A stretch of 64,000 nt of DNA, from positions 3,596,001-3,660,000 of the forward strand of contig AP027304.1 of NCBI GenBank assembly GCA_036322835.1, read 5' to 3'. Below the pieces are notes generated by a model. That model ran no database searches. It was given only the letters and a program-made list of their open reading frames with translations, and was not told the DNA's origin. Shown piece after piece: positions 25,652 to 33,645 of the stretch. This DNA is from Tenuifilaceae bacterium CYCD (GTDB lineage: Bacteria; Bacteroidota; Bacteroidia; Bacteroidales; Tenuifilaceae). The first letter of the stretch is position 1; each line of letters opens with the position of its first letter. A program made the translations under genes and the position numbers.

Positions 25652-25729
25652 TTAACAATCTCCTAACAAACAAGTAACGAAAGCGTAATTTTTGCTTAGC
25701 TACTACAACATAGGTGTCTCTTACTTTTG
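25652..25729 (+). promoter_or_regulatory. Pho-box-like repeats and promoter of the lipoprotein gene
   Basis: TTAACA (25652), CTAACA (25663), GTAACG (25674) and GTAATT (25685) are exactly 11 bp apart. The -7 box TACTTTTG is at 25722-25729, so the hexamers start 70, 59, 48 and 37 bases before it. Register and distance match the PiT promoter within one base. Confidence 0.8.
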
Positions 25730-25760
25730 TATCAAGAAATAATTCTTAAACCAAAATAAA

Positions 25761-27116
25761 ATGAAAATGAGAAACCTAATTAGAGTGAAAAGCATTTTAC
25801 TAACCCTATTGCTTATGGGTGTTATAATTGTATCGTGCGATAAGAATGACGACGCAGAACCAAAAGGTGAAAAAGTAACAGTATCGGGTGATATTACCCA
25901 AAATACAACCTGGGCTGCTGAGGACACAATTGTTCTGGATGGTTATGTTTACGTAAACAATGGTGTTACATTAACAATTGAGCCAGGCACTGTTATTAAA
26001 GGGTTAAGCGATACCAAGGCCTGCTTAATTGTAGAGCGTGGCGGTAAAATTATGGCCGAAGGCACTCAAACAAACCCAATAGTTTTCTCAAGCGACAAAC
26101 CGGTTGGCGAACGTAAACCTGGCGACTGGGCTGGTATTATTATCTGCGGGAAGGCTCCTATCAACCAAACAGGTGGCGAAGCCGAAATTGAAGGCGGAAC
26201 AGGCGCTGTTTATGGTGGAACCGATGCAGCAGATAATTCAGGTATTCTTCGCTATGTTCGTATCGAGTTTGCAGGTTATGAGGTAACCAGCGGTAATGAG
26301 ATTAACGGCTTAACATTAGGGGGTGTTGGAAGCGGAACAACCATTGAGTATGTCCAGGTATCATTTGGCCGCGATGACTCTTTTGAATGGTTTGGCGGTA
26401 CTGTAAACGCTAAATACTTAGTATCGTACCGTGGTGGCGACGACGATTTTGATACCGACAACGGTTTCAGCGGTAACATTCAGTACGGTTTTATCCTACG
26501 TGGCCCTGCTGAAGCGGATAAATCTGACGCTTCGAACGGTTTTGAATCCGACAACGACGCTAATGGCTCATCAAACTCTCCTTTAACCTCTGCAAAATTC
26601 AGCAATATCACAATTCTAGGTCCTTACGCAACAAAAGATCAATCAGGTGTAAATCCAAACCATAAGTATGGCTTAAGATTGAGAAGAAACACTCACCTTA
26701 ACCTTTACAACTCAATTATTGCTGGTTTTGCAATTGGAATGAAGTTAGAAGGCCCTACAATGCTTGAATACAATGCAACTTCGGGTCCTGAACTTAAAAA
26801 CTGTGTACTTGCTGGTTGTGTTAAAGATTTCGAGGCTAAAACCGATGGCACATCACTAACCCAAGCGGAGTACGAAACAATGTGGACAAATGGTGGAAAC
26901 ACAATAATTGCTGAAAACACTGGCCTTCAACTTACCAATGCTTGGAACTGGGGCAATGTAAACCCAATGCCACAGGCTGGCTCACCAGTACTCACAGGAG
27001 CATCATTTACAGGACTACCCACATTCTTTGAGACTGTAAGTTACAAGGGTGGTTTTGGTACCCAAAACTGGACCTCGGACTGGTGCAACTGGGATCCTGA
27101 AAATACAGTTTACTAA
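25761..27116 (+). CDS. Beta-helix-like lipoprotein of a putative Pho-controlled TonB locus
   Basis: 451 residues with a lipoprotein signal peptide ending IIVSC (Cys26). The mature part is rich in Gly, Asn and Asp and has short beta-strand turns (VTLTIEPGTVIKG, GGKIMAEGTQTNPIVF, KFSNITILGPYATKD), as in right-handed beta-helix proteins. It ends TSDWCNWDPENTVY. No catalytic motif is evident. The promoter holds four Pho-box-like hexamers. With the TonB receptor upstream it may be the surface-exposed binding or docking component of a phosphorus-compound uptake system; this is inference from context. Confidence 0.75.
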   Translation: MKMRNLIRVKSILLTLLLMGVIIVSCDKNDDAEPKGEKVTVSGDITQNTTWAAEDTIVLDGYVYVNNGVTLTIEPGTVIKGLSDTKACLIVERGGKIMAEGTQTNPIVFSSDKPVGERKPGDWAGIIICGKAPINQTGGEAEIEGGTGAVYGGTDAADNSGILRYVRIEFAGYEVTSGNEINGLTLGGVGSGTTIEYVQVSFGRDDSFEWFGGTVNAKYLVSYRGGDDDFDTDNGFSGNIQYGFILRGPAEADKSDASNGFESDNDANGSSNSPLTSAKFSNITILGPYATKDQSGVNPNHKYGLRLRRNTHLNLYNSIIAGFAIGMKLEGPTMLEYNATSGPELKNCVLAGCVKDFEAKTDGTSLTQAEYETMWTNGGNTIIAENTGLQLTNAWNWGNVNPMPQAGSPVLTGASFTGLPTFFETVSYKGGFGTQNWTSDWCNWDPENTVY

Positions 27117-27137
27117 TTGTTTCATATATCGAATGTC

Positions 27138-27159
27138 ATTCCGGGCAATGTCCCGGAAT
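27138..27159. terminator. Hairpin after the lipoprotein gene (possible terminator)
   Basis: ATTCCGGG and CCCGGAAT pair perfectly around six bases, 22 bases past the stop; the T-rich flank CTCTTTC is weak. It resembles the hairpin at 27766-27797. Confidence 0.5.
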
Positions 27160-27283
27160 CTCTTTCATTTATGAATATTGCTATTTCAATATTAAAATTA
27201 GGAATCTCTGTAGCAACATTAACAAATATTCTTTGCCGTAATAGTTAGGTTTTATTTATATTTAGACATTAAACTTTGAATTT

Positions 27284-27742
27284 ATGAGACTATTTACTTT
27301 GATTATTCTCTTCGTACTACCCATTGGGGTTTTTGCTCAACAAAAGGTTGTGGAAAAGGACGGAAAATATTTTGATGAGAGCGGAAAAATTTACACTGGA
27401 GTTTACAAGGAGTTTTTTGAGGATGGAACTTTGAAGTCCGAGATACCCTTATCCGATGGATTAATGAATGGCGAGGTTAAGATTTACTTTAAATCGGGTA
27501 AAATTAACGAGTTACGAACTTATACCAAGGGCGAAAAGGATAATAAATGGGAAACGTGGAACGAGGCAGGACAAAAACTATCGGAGGCTCACTTTTCGAT
27601 GGGAAAAAAGAGTGGTAAATGGTTTGTTTGGGACGAGAACGGAACTCTACGTTACGATATGGAATACCTCGACGGTGAAAAGCACGGCACTTGGATTATT
27701 TACGATGAGAAGGGTAACCTAGTCTCCAAAAAAGATTATTAA
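27284..27742 (+). CDS. YwqK/MORN-like repeat protein, secreted
   Basis: 152 residues with a signal peptide (RLFTLIILFVLPIGVFA-Q). The rest is a series of short repeats of the type GxxxFFEDGTLKSE, GEVKIYFKSGKI, NKWETWNEAGQKL, GKWFVWDENGTL and GTWIIYDEKGNL. This is the MORN-variant pattern found in proteins annotated as YwqK-family antitoxins. No toxin partner is adjacent and the protein is exported, so an antitoxin role is unlikely here. It is a single gene with its own terminator. Confidence 0.8.
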   Translation: MRLFTLIILFVLPIGVFAQQKVVEKDGKYFDESGKIYTGVYKEFFEDGTLKSEIPLSDGLMNGEVKIYFKSGKINELRTYTKGEKDNKWETWNEAGQKLSEAHFSMGKKSGKWFVWDENGTLRYDMEYLDGEKHGTWIIYDEKGNLVSKKDY

Positions 27743-27765
27743 TTATTCATCAACATACTTACTCT

Positions 27766-27797
27766 AATTCCGGGAAAAAACCCGGAATTTTCTTTTG
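27766..27797 (+). terminator. Rho-independent terminator after the YwqK-like gene
   Basis: AATTCCGGG-AAAAAA-CCCGGAATT followed by TTTCTTTT-like sequence. Confidence 0.8.
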
Positions 27798-27906
27798 GTT
27801 GAAACGATATTATTCATTTTCGTTACTCCTGTTCCGTAAAAAAACTTACTTTTGGTGTCTATTTTTTTCGGTGTAAATTACACTAACATTTTTTATTCTG
27901 ACGTTT

Positions 27907-28704
27907 ATGGTAAGTTTTAAAGATCGATTAGTTTGGATTACAGGTGCGTCATCGGGAATTGGAAAAGAAATCACAATTCAACTGGCCAAGGAAGGTGCCA
28001 AACTGCTAATATCGTCAAACAACCCAACGGAACTTAGCGATGTGGCAAAAATCTGTAAGGATTACACCAATTTCTGCATCGAGATTCCAATCGACCTATC
28101 CAATCCCCAAGAGGTAAAACAAATTGCCGACGATACTATCAATAAATACGGCACAATCTACCTACTAATCAACAATGGAGGAATAAGCCAGCGCTCGTTG
28201 GTTATGGATACGCCCATTGAGATTGACAGAAAACTTATGGAGATTGATTACTTCTCCTACGTTATCCTCACAAAATCCGTTCTCCCAGGAATGATTGCTG
28301 CAAAGGAAGGCTACATTGCTGCCACTAGCAGCATATCTGGAAAATTTGGATTTCCTTTACGCTCAGCCTATGCCGCAGCGAAGCATGCCATTCAAGGATT
28401 CTTCGAAACACTCCGGGTTGAAATGTTGCCTTACAACGTATCGGTAACCATAGCTTATCCCGGACGAATAAGAACCAACATATCACTCAACGCTATCGAC
28501 CAAAATGGCAAGGCTCACGGAGTAATGGATCCGGGACAAGATACTGGATTATCGGCCAAGGAATGCGCTAAACGATATATAAAAGCGATCAAGAAACGAA
28601 AACCCGAAATATTGATAGGCAAAGGTGAGCTCCTAGCCGTTCATATCAAAAGGTTATTCCCTTCAATCTTTTTTAAAATTGTACACAAAATAAGTCGAAC
28701 ATAA
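27907..28704 (+). CDS. Short-chain dehydrogenase/reductase (SDR)
   Basis: 265 residues, classical SDR. Cofactor motif TGASSGIGKE near residue 13, NNGG at about 90, catalytic Ser in TSSISGKFG and YAAAK (Tyr and Lys) near residue 155. After the catalytic site comes IAYPGRIRTNIS and a C-terminal basic, hydrophobic tail (HIKRLFPSIFFKIVHKI), as in DHRS7-like reductases, which may associate with membranes. The substrate is not predictable. It is followed after 11 bases by a VOC-family gene. Confidence 0.9.
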   Translation: MVSFKDRLVWITGASSGIGKEITIQLAKEGAKLLISSNNPTELSDVAKICKDYTNFCIEIPIDLSNPQEVKQIADDTINKYGTIYLLINNGGISQRSLVMDTPIEIDRKLMEIDYFSYVILTKSVLPGMIAAKEGYIAATSSISGKFGFPLRSAYAAAKHAIQGFFETLRVEMLPYNVSVTIAYPGRIRTNISLNAIDQNGKAHGVMDPGQDTGLSAKECAKRYIKAIKKRKPEILIGKGELLAVHIKRLFPSIFFKIVHKISRT

Positions 28705-28715
28705 TAATTCAATCC

Positions 28716-29795
28716 ATGGAAAAGATAATATACGGAATTCAGCAGGTTGGTGTCGGCGTAAGCAATATGCGCCAAGCCTGGAAATGGTATAAGGAATTTT
28801 TAGGTTTTGATATCCGCATTTTTGAGGACGATACTGTTGCCGAGCTAATGCTACCCTACACAGGAGGTCAACCACAGCAACGCCATGCTGCACTTGCCTT
28901 GAATATGCAAGGTGGTGGTGGAATGGAGATATGGCAGTACAAAGGGCGTACCCCAATGATGCCTGAAATCCACGTACAAATTGGCGATTTTGGAATTTTT
29001 GCCGCCAAGGTTAAAAGTCCAGATGTTAAAAAGGCTTACGAATTTTTAAAATCCAAAGGAGTAGAAACTGTTTGCCAACCAACATCGAATCCCAATGGGA
29101 ATCTACATTTCTTTATAAAGGATCCATACGGAAATTACTTTGAGATTTACGAGGAGAAATTTGTTTTTGTAAACAAAAACAAGGCAACCTCAGGTATGGG
29201 CGGTGCAATTATTGGAGTTAGCAAAATTGAGGATTCGTTAAGGGTTTACAAAACGATACTTGGATACGACAAGGTTGTTTACGATAAAACTGGCAAGTTC
29301 GACGATCTTATTTCGTTACCCGGTGGTGATGGAAACTTTCGGAGAGTTCTTTTAACCCATTCACAGCCTCGTAAAGGTGGTTTTGCTGAGTTCTTTGGAA
29401 CATCGTACATTGAACTGGTGCAGTGCACCGACAGAATTCCAAGCAAAATCTTCAAGAACCGTTTTTGGGGCGATTTAGGCTTTATCCACCTTTGCTTCGA
29501 TATGAAGAATATGGACGCACTTGAAAAGGTTTGCAACTCTCAAGGTTTTCCATTCACAGTAAACTCAAACGTAAAGCATAACGATAAGGGCAGTTTCGAT
29601 ATGGGCGAGGCCGCAGGGCACTTCACCTACATTGAGGATCCTGACGGTACATTAATTGAGTTTGTGGAGGCACATCGCATTCCTTTGGTTAAACCGTTAG
29701 GAATCCAACTAAATATGGACAAACGCGATCCTAATCAACCTATTCCTCGTTGGATTATAAAAATGCTAAGTTTGAAAAAAGCGAACGATATATAG
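28716..29795 (+). CDS. VOC (glyoxalase/dioxygenase superfamily) protein with two domains
   Basis: 359 residues with two vicinal-oxygen-chelate modules, about 5-150 (IQQVGVGVSNMRQAWKWYKE to GNYFEIYEE) and about 165-325 (GAIIGVSKIEDSLRVYKTIL to DPDGTLIEFVE). Candidate metal ligands include a His in IHLCFD and the Glu in each FEIYE/LIEFVE end motif. The C-terminal 30 residues are an extra tail. The family includes dioxygenases and isomerases; the reaction is unknown. It forms an operon with the SDR gene. Confidence 0.85.
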   Translation: MEKIIYGIQQVGVGVSNMRQAWKWYKEFLGFDIRIFEDDTVAELMLPYTGGQPQQRHAALALNMQGGGGMEIWQYKGRTPMMPEIHVQIGDFGIFAAKVKSPDVKKAYEFLKSKGVETVCQPTSNPNGNLHFFIKDPYGNYFEIYEEKFVFVNKNKATSGMGGAIIGVSKIEDSLRVYKTILGYDKVVYDKTGKFDDLISLPGGDGNFRRVLLTHSQPRKGGFAEFFGTSYIELVQCTDRIPSKIFKNRFWGDLGFIHLCFDMKNMDALEKVCNSQGFPFTVNSNVKHNDKGSFDMGEAAGHFTYIEDPDGTLIEFVEAHRIPLVKPLGIQLNMDKRDPNQPIPRWIIKMLSLKKANDI

Positions 29796-29800
29796 AACTT

Positions 29801-29830
29801 AAGGCTGTCGAAACCGACAGCCTTTTTTTT
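29801..29830 (+). terminator. Rho-independent terminator after the SDR-VOC operon
   Basis: AAGGCTGTCG-AAAC-CGACAGCCTT followed by a T run. Confidence 0.9.
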
Positions 29831-30046
29831 ACTCTAAATCCTCAATTGCCTTTGCCATCCGTTTAATTCCTTCCTCAATTTTCTACTCGTGACATCTAGA
29901 AAATGGAAAACTTCAACAATACTCAGCGATAATTGTAATAAACAAATGGTATTGGATTAATGGAGTATTGAAGTACAGGCTATAATATTATAGAAATATA
30001 GTTGATATAATCAATCCTCTACTCCATCACTCCTTAATTTTTTCCG

Positions 30047-30595
30047 TTATACAAACCTACACACCTCATCTAATGCTTTCCTATTCCTTGGCGACATTGA
30101 CCTCTCCTTCAACTTTTCGGGCAGTTCATCAATACTACCGGGCAAACCAATTGCTATAACAGCGCCTATCTGCTGCGAATCAGGAATTGATAAATTTCCT
30201 CGAAGAATCTCCTTATCAAATCCACCCATAACGTGAGTTATAAGCCCCATTGATTGTGCCTGAATAAGCATACTGCTTGTAGCCAAACCCAAATCGTGGA
30301 GGGCATAGTAATTATCGGCTCCATTATGGCTTAACTTGATTTCAACCGCTGTGGCAACCAGTACCGATGCATTTCTGGCCCACAGTTGATTGGGCTCTGC
30401 AAGAGCGTTTAGAATCCTGCTAAATCCGGCATCCTTCTCCCTGCGTGCAACATAAAATCGCCAAGGTTGCTCATTGTAAGCCGACGGAGCCAAACTAGCC
30501 GCAGTCAAAAGTTGTTTAATATCCTCAATGCTGATATGCTCAGGCCGAAATGCCATTGCGCTACGGCGGGTTTCTATGTATTCATTAACTCTCAT
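30047..30595 (-). CDS. Nitroreductase family protein
   Basis: 182 residues. The N-terminus RRSAMAFRPEHIS with TAASLAPSAYNEQPWRFYVA is the FMN-binding signature of the nitroreductase fold, and the middle (HDLGLATSSMLIQAQSMGL, VMGGFD) matches the FMN/dimer region. It probably uses NAD(P)H to reduce nitro compounds, quinones or similar electrophiles in the cytoplasm. No operon partner is evident. Confidence 0.9.
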   Translation of the reverse strand: MRVNEYIETRRSAMAFRPEHISIEDIKQLLTAASLAPSAYNEQPWRFYVARREKDAGFSRILNALAEPNQLWARNASVLVATAVEIKLSHNGADNYYALHDLGLATSSMLIQAQSMGLITHVMGGFDKEILRGNLSIPDSQQIGAVIAIGLPGSIDELPEKLKERSMSPRNRKALDEVCRFV

Positions 30596-30687
30596 AGATA
30601 TTAAGTTTAAATGATTCGTAAAACATTAAAAAGAGCAAATGGTTGAATAAAATTACAAAATAACCTAGCAAAACCTATAACTTTTAA

Positions 30688-30715
30688 ATATAATACAAGA
30701 TATTATATACCTTTG
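30688..30715 (+). promoter_or_regulatory. Operator-like inverted repeat overlapping the MATE promoter
   Basis: ATATAATA-CAAGA-TATTATAT is a perfect 8-bp inverted repeat whose last base is the first base of the -7 box TACCTTTG (30708-30715). A dimeric repressor bound here would block the promoter. No regulator gene lies next to it. Confidence 0.5.
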
Positions 30716-30833
30716 CGCAAGTAAAATAAACCCACTACAAGTTCCTCGCCTATTCCGCTGTATAAAAATGAGGATTTAACAAAACTAGGGTATCCAGTAT
30801 TTTCAAAACTCAAAAAGAGTATTGAAAAAAGTA

Positions 30834-30861
30834 TAATATCTATTTCATTCAATAGATATTA
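30834..30861 (+). promoter_or_regulatory. 11-bp perfect inverted repeat in the MATE leader
   Basis: TAATATCTATT and AATAGATATTA pair perfectly around TCATTC, 45 bases upstream of the MATE start. It could be an operator or an RNA hairpin in the 5' leader. Confidence 0.55.
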
Positions 30862-30906
30862 ATTGGTATTTTCATAAATATTAATTCACTATCAAAGTAT
30901 TTTATT

Positions 30907-32289
30907 ATGAGTTTGCACAAAAAATACTTCTCCGATTACCATAAAGCCGGAGGAGTTAAGGAGTTACTTTTTATTGCACTTCCTATGATTATCTCTACAG
31001 CCTGCGACGGAGTTATGACCTTTACCGACAGGCTATTCCTTGCCAGAGTTGGCTCAGAACAGATGAATGCAGCAATGGGAGGCGGTGTTACTATGCAGAT
31101 GTTAATGTTTTTCTTTGTTGGGCTTACAGGCTACACCACAGCATTGGTGGCACAATACTTTGGGGCGAACCAGAAAAGCAACACAACGGTAGCTGCTTTC
31201 CAAGGAATATTGATTACACTACTGGCTTGGCCAATTATAATGATGATAAAACCAGTTGCAATAGCCTATTTCCATTTTATGAACATCCCTGCATCGCAAA
31301 TTGGATTTCAAATCGACTACCTGAATATACTGGCCTGGGGTTCTATTTTTGGGATGATGCGGTATACGCTTGGTTGCTACTTTACGGGTATTGGCAAAAC
31401 CAAAATAGTGATGGTAGCAACCATCACAGCCATGGTGGTGAACATTGCTCTGGATTACATTCTAATATTCGGCAAGCTTGGCTTTGCCCCAATGGGAGTA
31501 AAGGGCGCTGCAATTGCCACAATTCTTGGGTCTTTTGCAGCAATGGTAATCCTAATTGCTAACTACCTTAACCATACAAACAGGAAAGAGTTTGCAGTAA
31601 CACATTCGTTCAGGTTTAACCCTGAAATCATGAAAAAACTGCTTTACTACGGTTACCCGGCAGGACTAGAGCTATTCCTAAATTTCTTTGCATTTGCCAC
31701 AATGGTTTCGCTATTCCATTCGCAGGGCGATCATGCTGCAACGGCCAGCACAATAATGTTCAACTGGGATCTGATGTCGTTTATTCCCCTACTTGGAGTA
31801 GAGATAGCGGTAACCAGCTTAGTTGGAAGATACATGGGCGCCGGTAGACCACAGGTTGCGCACCGTACCGCGCTATCGGGTATCAAAACCGGGATATTCT
31901 ACTCGGTAGCAATACTAATACTATTCGTATTTGTACCCGAAACGCTGGTTAGAGTATTCCACCCAAAAACTCCCAGCATGGTATTTGAGCAAGCCGTTCC
32001 CATTGCCGTTTCTATGATTCAAATAGCATCGCTGTATGTGCTTGCCGAGGCTGTTATGGTTGCATTGGTTGGCGCGCTACGCGGTGCTGGCGACACCTTT
32101 TTCACAATGGTAGCATCGGTAGCAGCACACTGGGCATTTGTTCCCATACTCTACCTATCGCTCAACGTGTTTAAGCTATCCATAGCCGTAAGCTGGCTGC
32201 TGCTGGTTGTATTCTTTTTGCTATTCGGCATAGTACTTATTGTTCGATTCCGAAGCGAGAAGTGGAAAAAAATAAAGGTTATTCACTAA
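30907..32289 (+). CDS. MATE family multidrug/cation efflux transporter
   Basis: 460 residues with twelve predicted membrane segments in two homologous halves. Typical MATE features: ELLFIALPMIISTACDGVMTFTDRLFLARVG at the start, a family-typical GIGKTKIVMVATITAMVVNIALDYILIFG in the first half, and an ALRGAGDTFF motif in the second. It would export drugs or metabolites in exchange for Na+ or H+. The long leader carries two inverted repeats, so expression is probably regulated. A hairpin terminator follows. Confidence 0.92.
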   Translation: MSLHKKYFSDYHKAGGVKELLFIALPMIISTACDGVMTFTDRLFLARVGSEQMNAAMGGGVTMQMLMFFFVGLTGYTTALVAQYFGANQKSNTTVAAFQGILITLLAWPIIMMIKPVAIAYFHFMNIPASQIGFQIDYLNILAWGSIFGMMRYTLGCYFTGIGKTKIVMVATITAMVVNIALDYILIFGKLGFAPMGVKGAAIATILGSFAAMVILIANYLNHTNRKEFAVTHSFRFNPEIMKKLLYYGYPAGLELFLNFFAFATMVSLFHSQGDHAATASTIMFNWDLMSFIPLLGVEIAVTSLVGRYMGAGRPQVAHRTALSGIKTGIFYSVAILILFVFVPETLVRVFHPKTPSMVFEQAVPIAVSMIQIASLYVLAEAVMVALVGALRGAGDTFFTMVASVAAHWAFVPILYLSLNVFKLSIAVSWLLLVVFFLLFGIVLIVRFRSEKWKKIKVIH

Positions 32290-32292
32290 TGG

Positions 32293-32324
32293 AAAACGAG
32301 GGTTATAATACCCTCGTTTTTATC
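32293..32324 (+). terminator. Rho-independent terminator after the MATE gene
   Basis: AAAACGAGGG-TTATAATA-CCCTCGTTTT; the right arm ends in a T run. Confidence 0.85.
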
Positions 32325-32351
32325 AATATCACCCCCACTGGCTTAGCCTGA

Positions 32352-32879
32352 CCTCAACAATGGATTAACATCGGTGCTCTTGTTAACAATATTGCATGGA
32401 AAACAGATTGGTATAGAACTATTGATATGGGATGGAACAGATCATTTTACTTTACAATTTACACAAACAGTGACTCAATAACCTTATACTTAGATGGCAA
32501 CTTCACGGAAGGAGAATACAAAGACATGTTTTTTGATTTTACTTTTGTGCTCAGGAATATATCACTAAATAAATTTGAAGACATTGAAATGTTGAATGGG
32601 CTAACTTTTACCCTTGATGGAATAGAAAATTATGTAATGATTGAAGAATTTGAGGGAGTACTTAAAGACAATGTCCATTCTCTCTATGGAGGAAAAGGAC
32701 AACTTGAATTCAAAACCGTCAAAAAAGTAAATTATACCTGACCGAGAGGCAATGGTGAAAGGTACTATCCTTTAATAGTAGCGGGCACATTTGAATTCAA
32801 ATTTGAAAAAGACTCAATAAATGCTGAATCAGGCAGATTTGACTTTGAAATCAATGAAAATTATCTAGATCAAAATTAA
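32352..32879 (+). pseudogene. Hypothetical gene lacking a start and interrupted by an in-frame TGA (32739-32741)
   Basis: One reading frame is open from 32352 to 32879 except for a TGA at 32739-32741. The first ATG is at 32427, but the frame upstream of it (WINIGALVNN, AWKTDWYRTID) looks coding. After the TGA the same frame continues as PRGNGERYYPLIVAG and FEFKFEKDS to a TAA at 32877-32879. The protein is beta-strand rich and acidic, of unknown family. The simplest reading is a remnant with a truncated 5' end and a CGA-to-TGA type change. A product of 104 residues from 32427 remains possible. Confidence 0.55.
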
Positions 32880-32952
32880 AAATTCCTAACAGTTGGCTAT
32901 ATAAAACTTATTGTATATTTGGATAAACTACATATATCTAATACTAAAAGCC

Positions 32953-33408
32953 ATGAAACATGTATCTGAAATTTTATTTATTGTGTTGTCAACCTGTTTT
33001 CTAAACGTAAAGTCCCAGGAACCTAGCAAAGACACATCCTCCTTTAACTGCACTGAAACAATACTAAAGCAAGAGATGTTGAGGGCATCAAGAATTGACA
33101 CCATTGAGAAATCATCCAACCTAATTGCAATTATGGGGTTTGATGCAGACAATCGAGTTGTGAGAAAAGAATCCCAGTTTTATTCGAAAGAACTAGATTT
33201 AAAATGGAGCCAGGTTGAATTATTTAATAGTAAGGGAAACATTGTTCTTGAAATCAATGAAGGGATAATACCTTGTAGACATTCTTTCGAATACGACAAC
33301 CAAAATCGGCTGATTGTAGAAAAGTTCTTCGCGTTTGGTACAGAAGAAAAGAAAATTGAATATAAATACGACAATAAAGGAAAACTCCTCGAAAAAGTTG
33401 AATCCTAA
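32953..33408 (+). CDS. Small secreted hypothetical protein with YD-like strands
   Basis: 151 residues from the ATG at 32953, which starts a signal peptide (KHVSEILFIVLSTCFLNVKS-Q). The C-terminal third reads FEYDNQNRLIVEKFF and YKYDNKGKLLEKVE, like two YD/RHS-type beta-hairpin repeats; no RHS toxin architecture is present. Its function is unknown. A -7 box TATATTTG at 32914-32921 gives it its own promoter. Confidence 0.65.
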   Translation: MKHVSEILFIVLSTCFLNVKSQEPSKDTSSFNCTETILKQEMLRASRIDTIEKSSNLIAIMGFDADNRVVRKESQFYSKELDLKWSQVELFNSKGNIVLEINEGIIPCRHSFEYDNQNRLIVEKFFAFGTEEKKIEYKYDNKGKLLEKVES

Positions 33409-33441
33409 CAAGGATGTTCCTCGCCCTCTCCGGCCTTGGCT

Positions 33442-33468
33442 AAGCGTAGTCTCCCGACTACGCTTTTT
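33442..33468. terminator. Hairpin with T run (REP-like loop) after the YD-like protein gene
   Basis: AAGCGTAGTC-TCCC-GACTACGCTT is a perfect 10-bp stem followed by TTTTTC, so it can terminate transcription. The loop TCCC and closing GTC/GAC are identical to the REP-like core of copies C and D, while the rest of the stem differs on both sides together. It therefore looks like a further relative of that repeat. Confidence 0.7.
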
Positions 33469-33479
33469 TCACGTTCGCT

Positions 33480-33533
33480 GGCGCGCGTTTGCAACGCGTG
33501 ACATTTACAACCCCACCCCCATTGCAATGCAAA
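33480..33533 (+). repeat. Diverged REP-like element, copy E
   Basis: CGCGTT-TGC-AACGCG hairpin (33484-33498), then TGACATTTACAA and CATTGCAATGCAAACC, matching the order of copy A (hairpin, TGATAATTACAA, CATTGCGATGCAACT) with many changes. Confidence 0.6.
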
Positions 33534-33588
33534 CCAGCGCAGCGCCGCCACTCCGTGCATCGCCTATTTAATGCTTGCGGTAAAGTAA

Positions 33589-33620
33589 AAGCAATAGCCC
33601 GGGAGTCCGGGCTATTGCTT
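33589..33620 (-). terminator. Perfect hairpin downstream of the carboxypeptidase-regulatory-like gene
   Basis: AAGCAATAGCCCGG and CCGGGCTATTGCTT pair perfectly around GAGT; on the minus strand a short TTTT follows. It lies 26 bases past the stop of the minus-strand gene. Confidence 0.65.
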
Positions 33621-33645
33621 AATCGGTAACAGCTTGCGCGGGAAT

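Larger units (their letters stand above)
30596..30906. other. 311-bp divergent regulatory region between the nitroreductase and MATE genes
   Basis: No gene is supported. It holds a -7 box TACCTTTG at 30708-30715 preceded by an 8-bp perfect inverted repeat, and a second, 11-bp perfect inverted repeat at 30834-30861. The MATE leader would be about 190 bases long. Confidence 0.6.

Noticed and set aside
27284-27742. YwqK antitoxin role
   Set aside because: The protein has a signal peptide and no toxin gene beside it; only the repeat type supports the name.
32739-32741. In-frame TGA considered as selenocysteine or reassigned Trp
   Set aside because: No selenocysteine context is seen; many other genes here use TGA as a normal stop (e.g. 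parD, the CheY-like gene), so the code is not changed.
32953-33408. RHS/polymorphic toxin
   Set aside because: Only two YD-like hairpins in a 151-residue protein; no RHS core, immunity gene or secretion marker.
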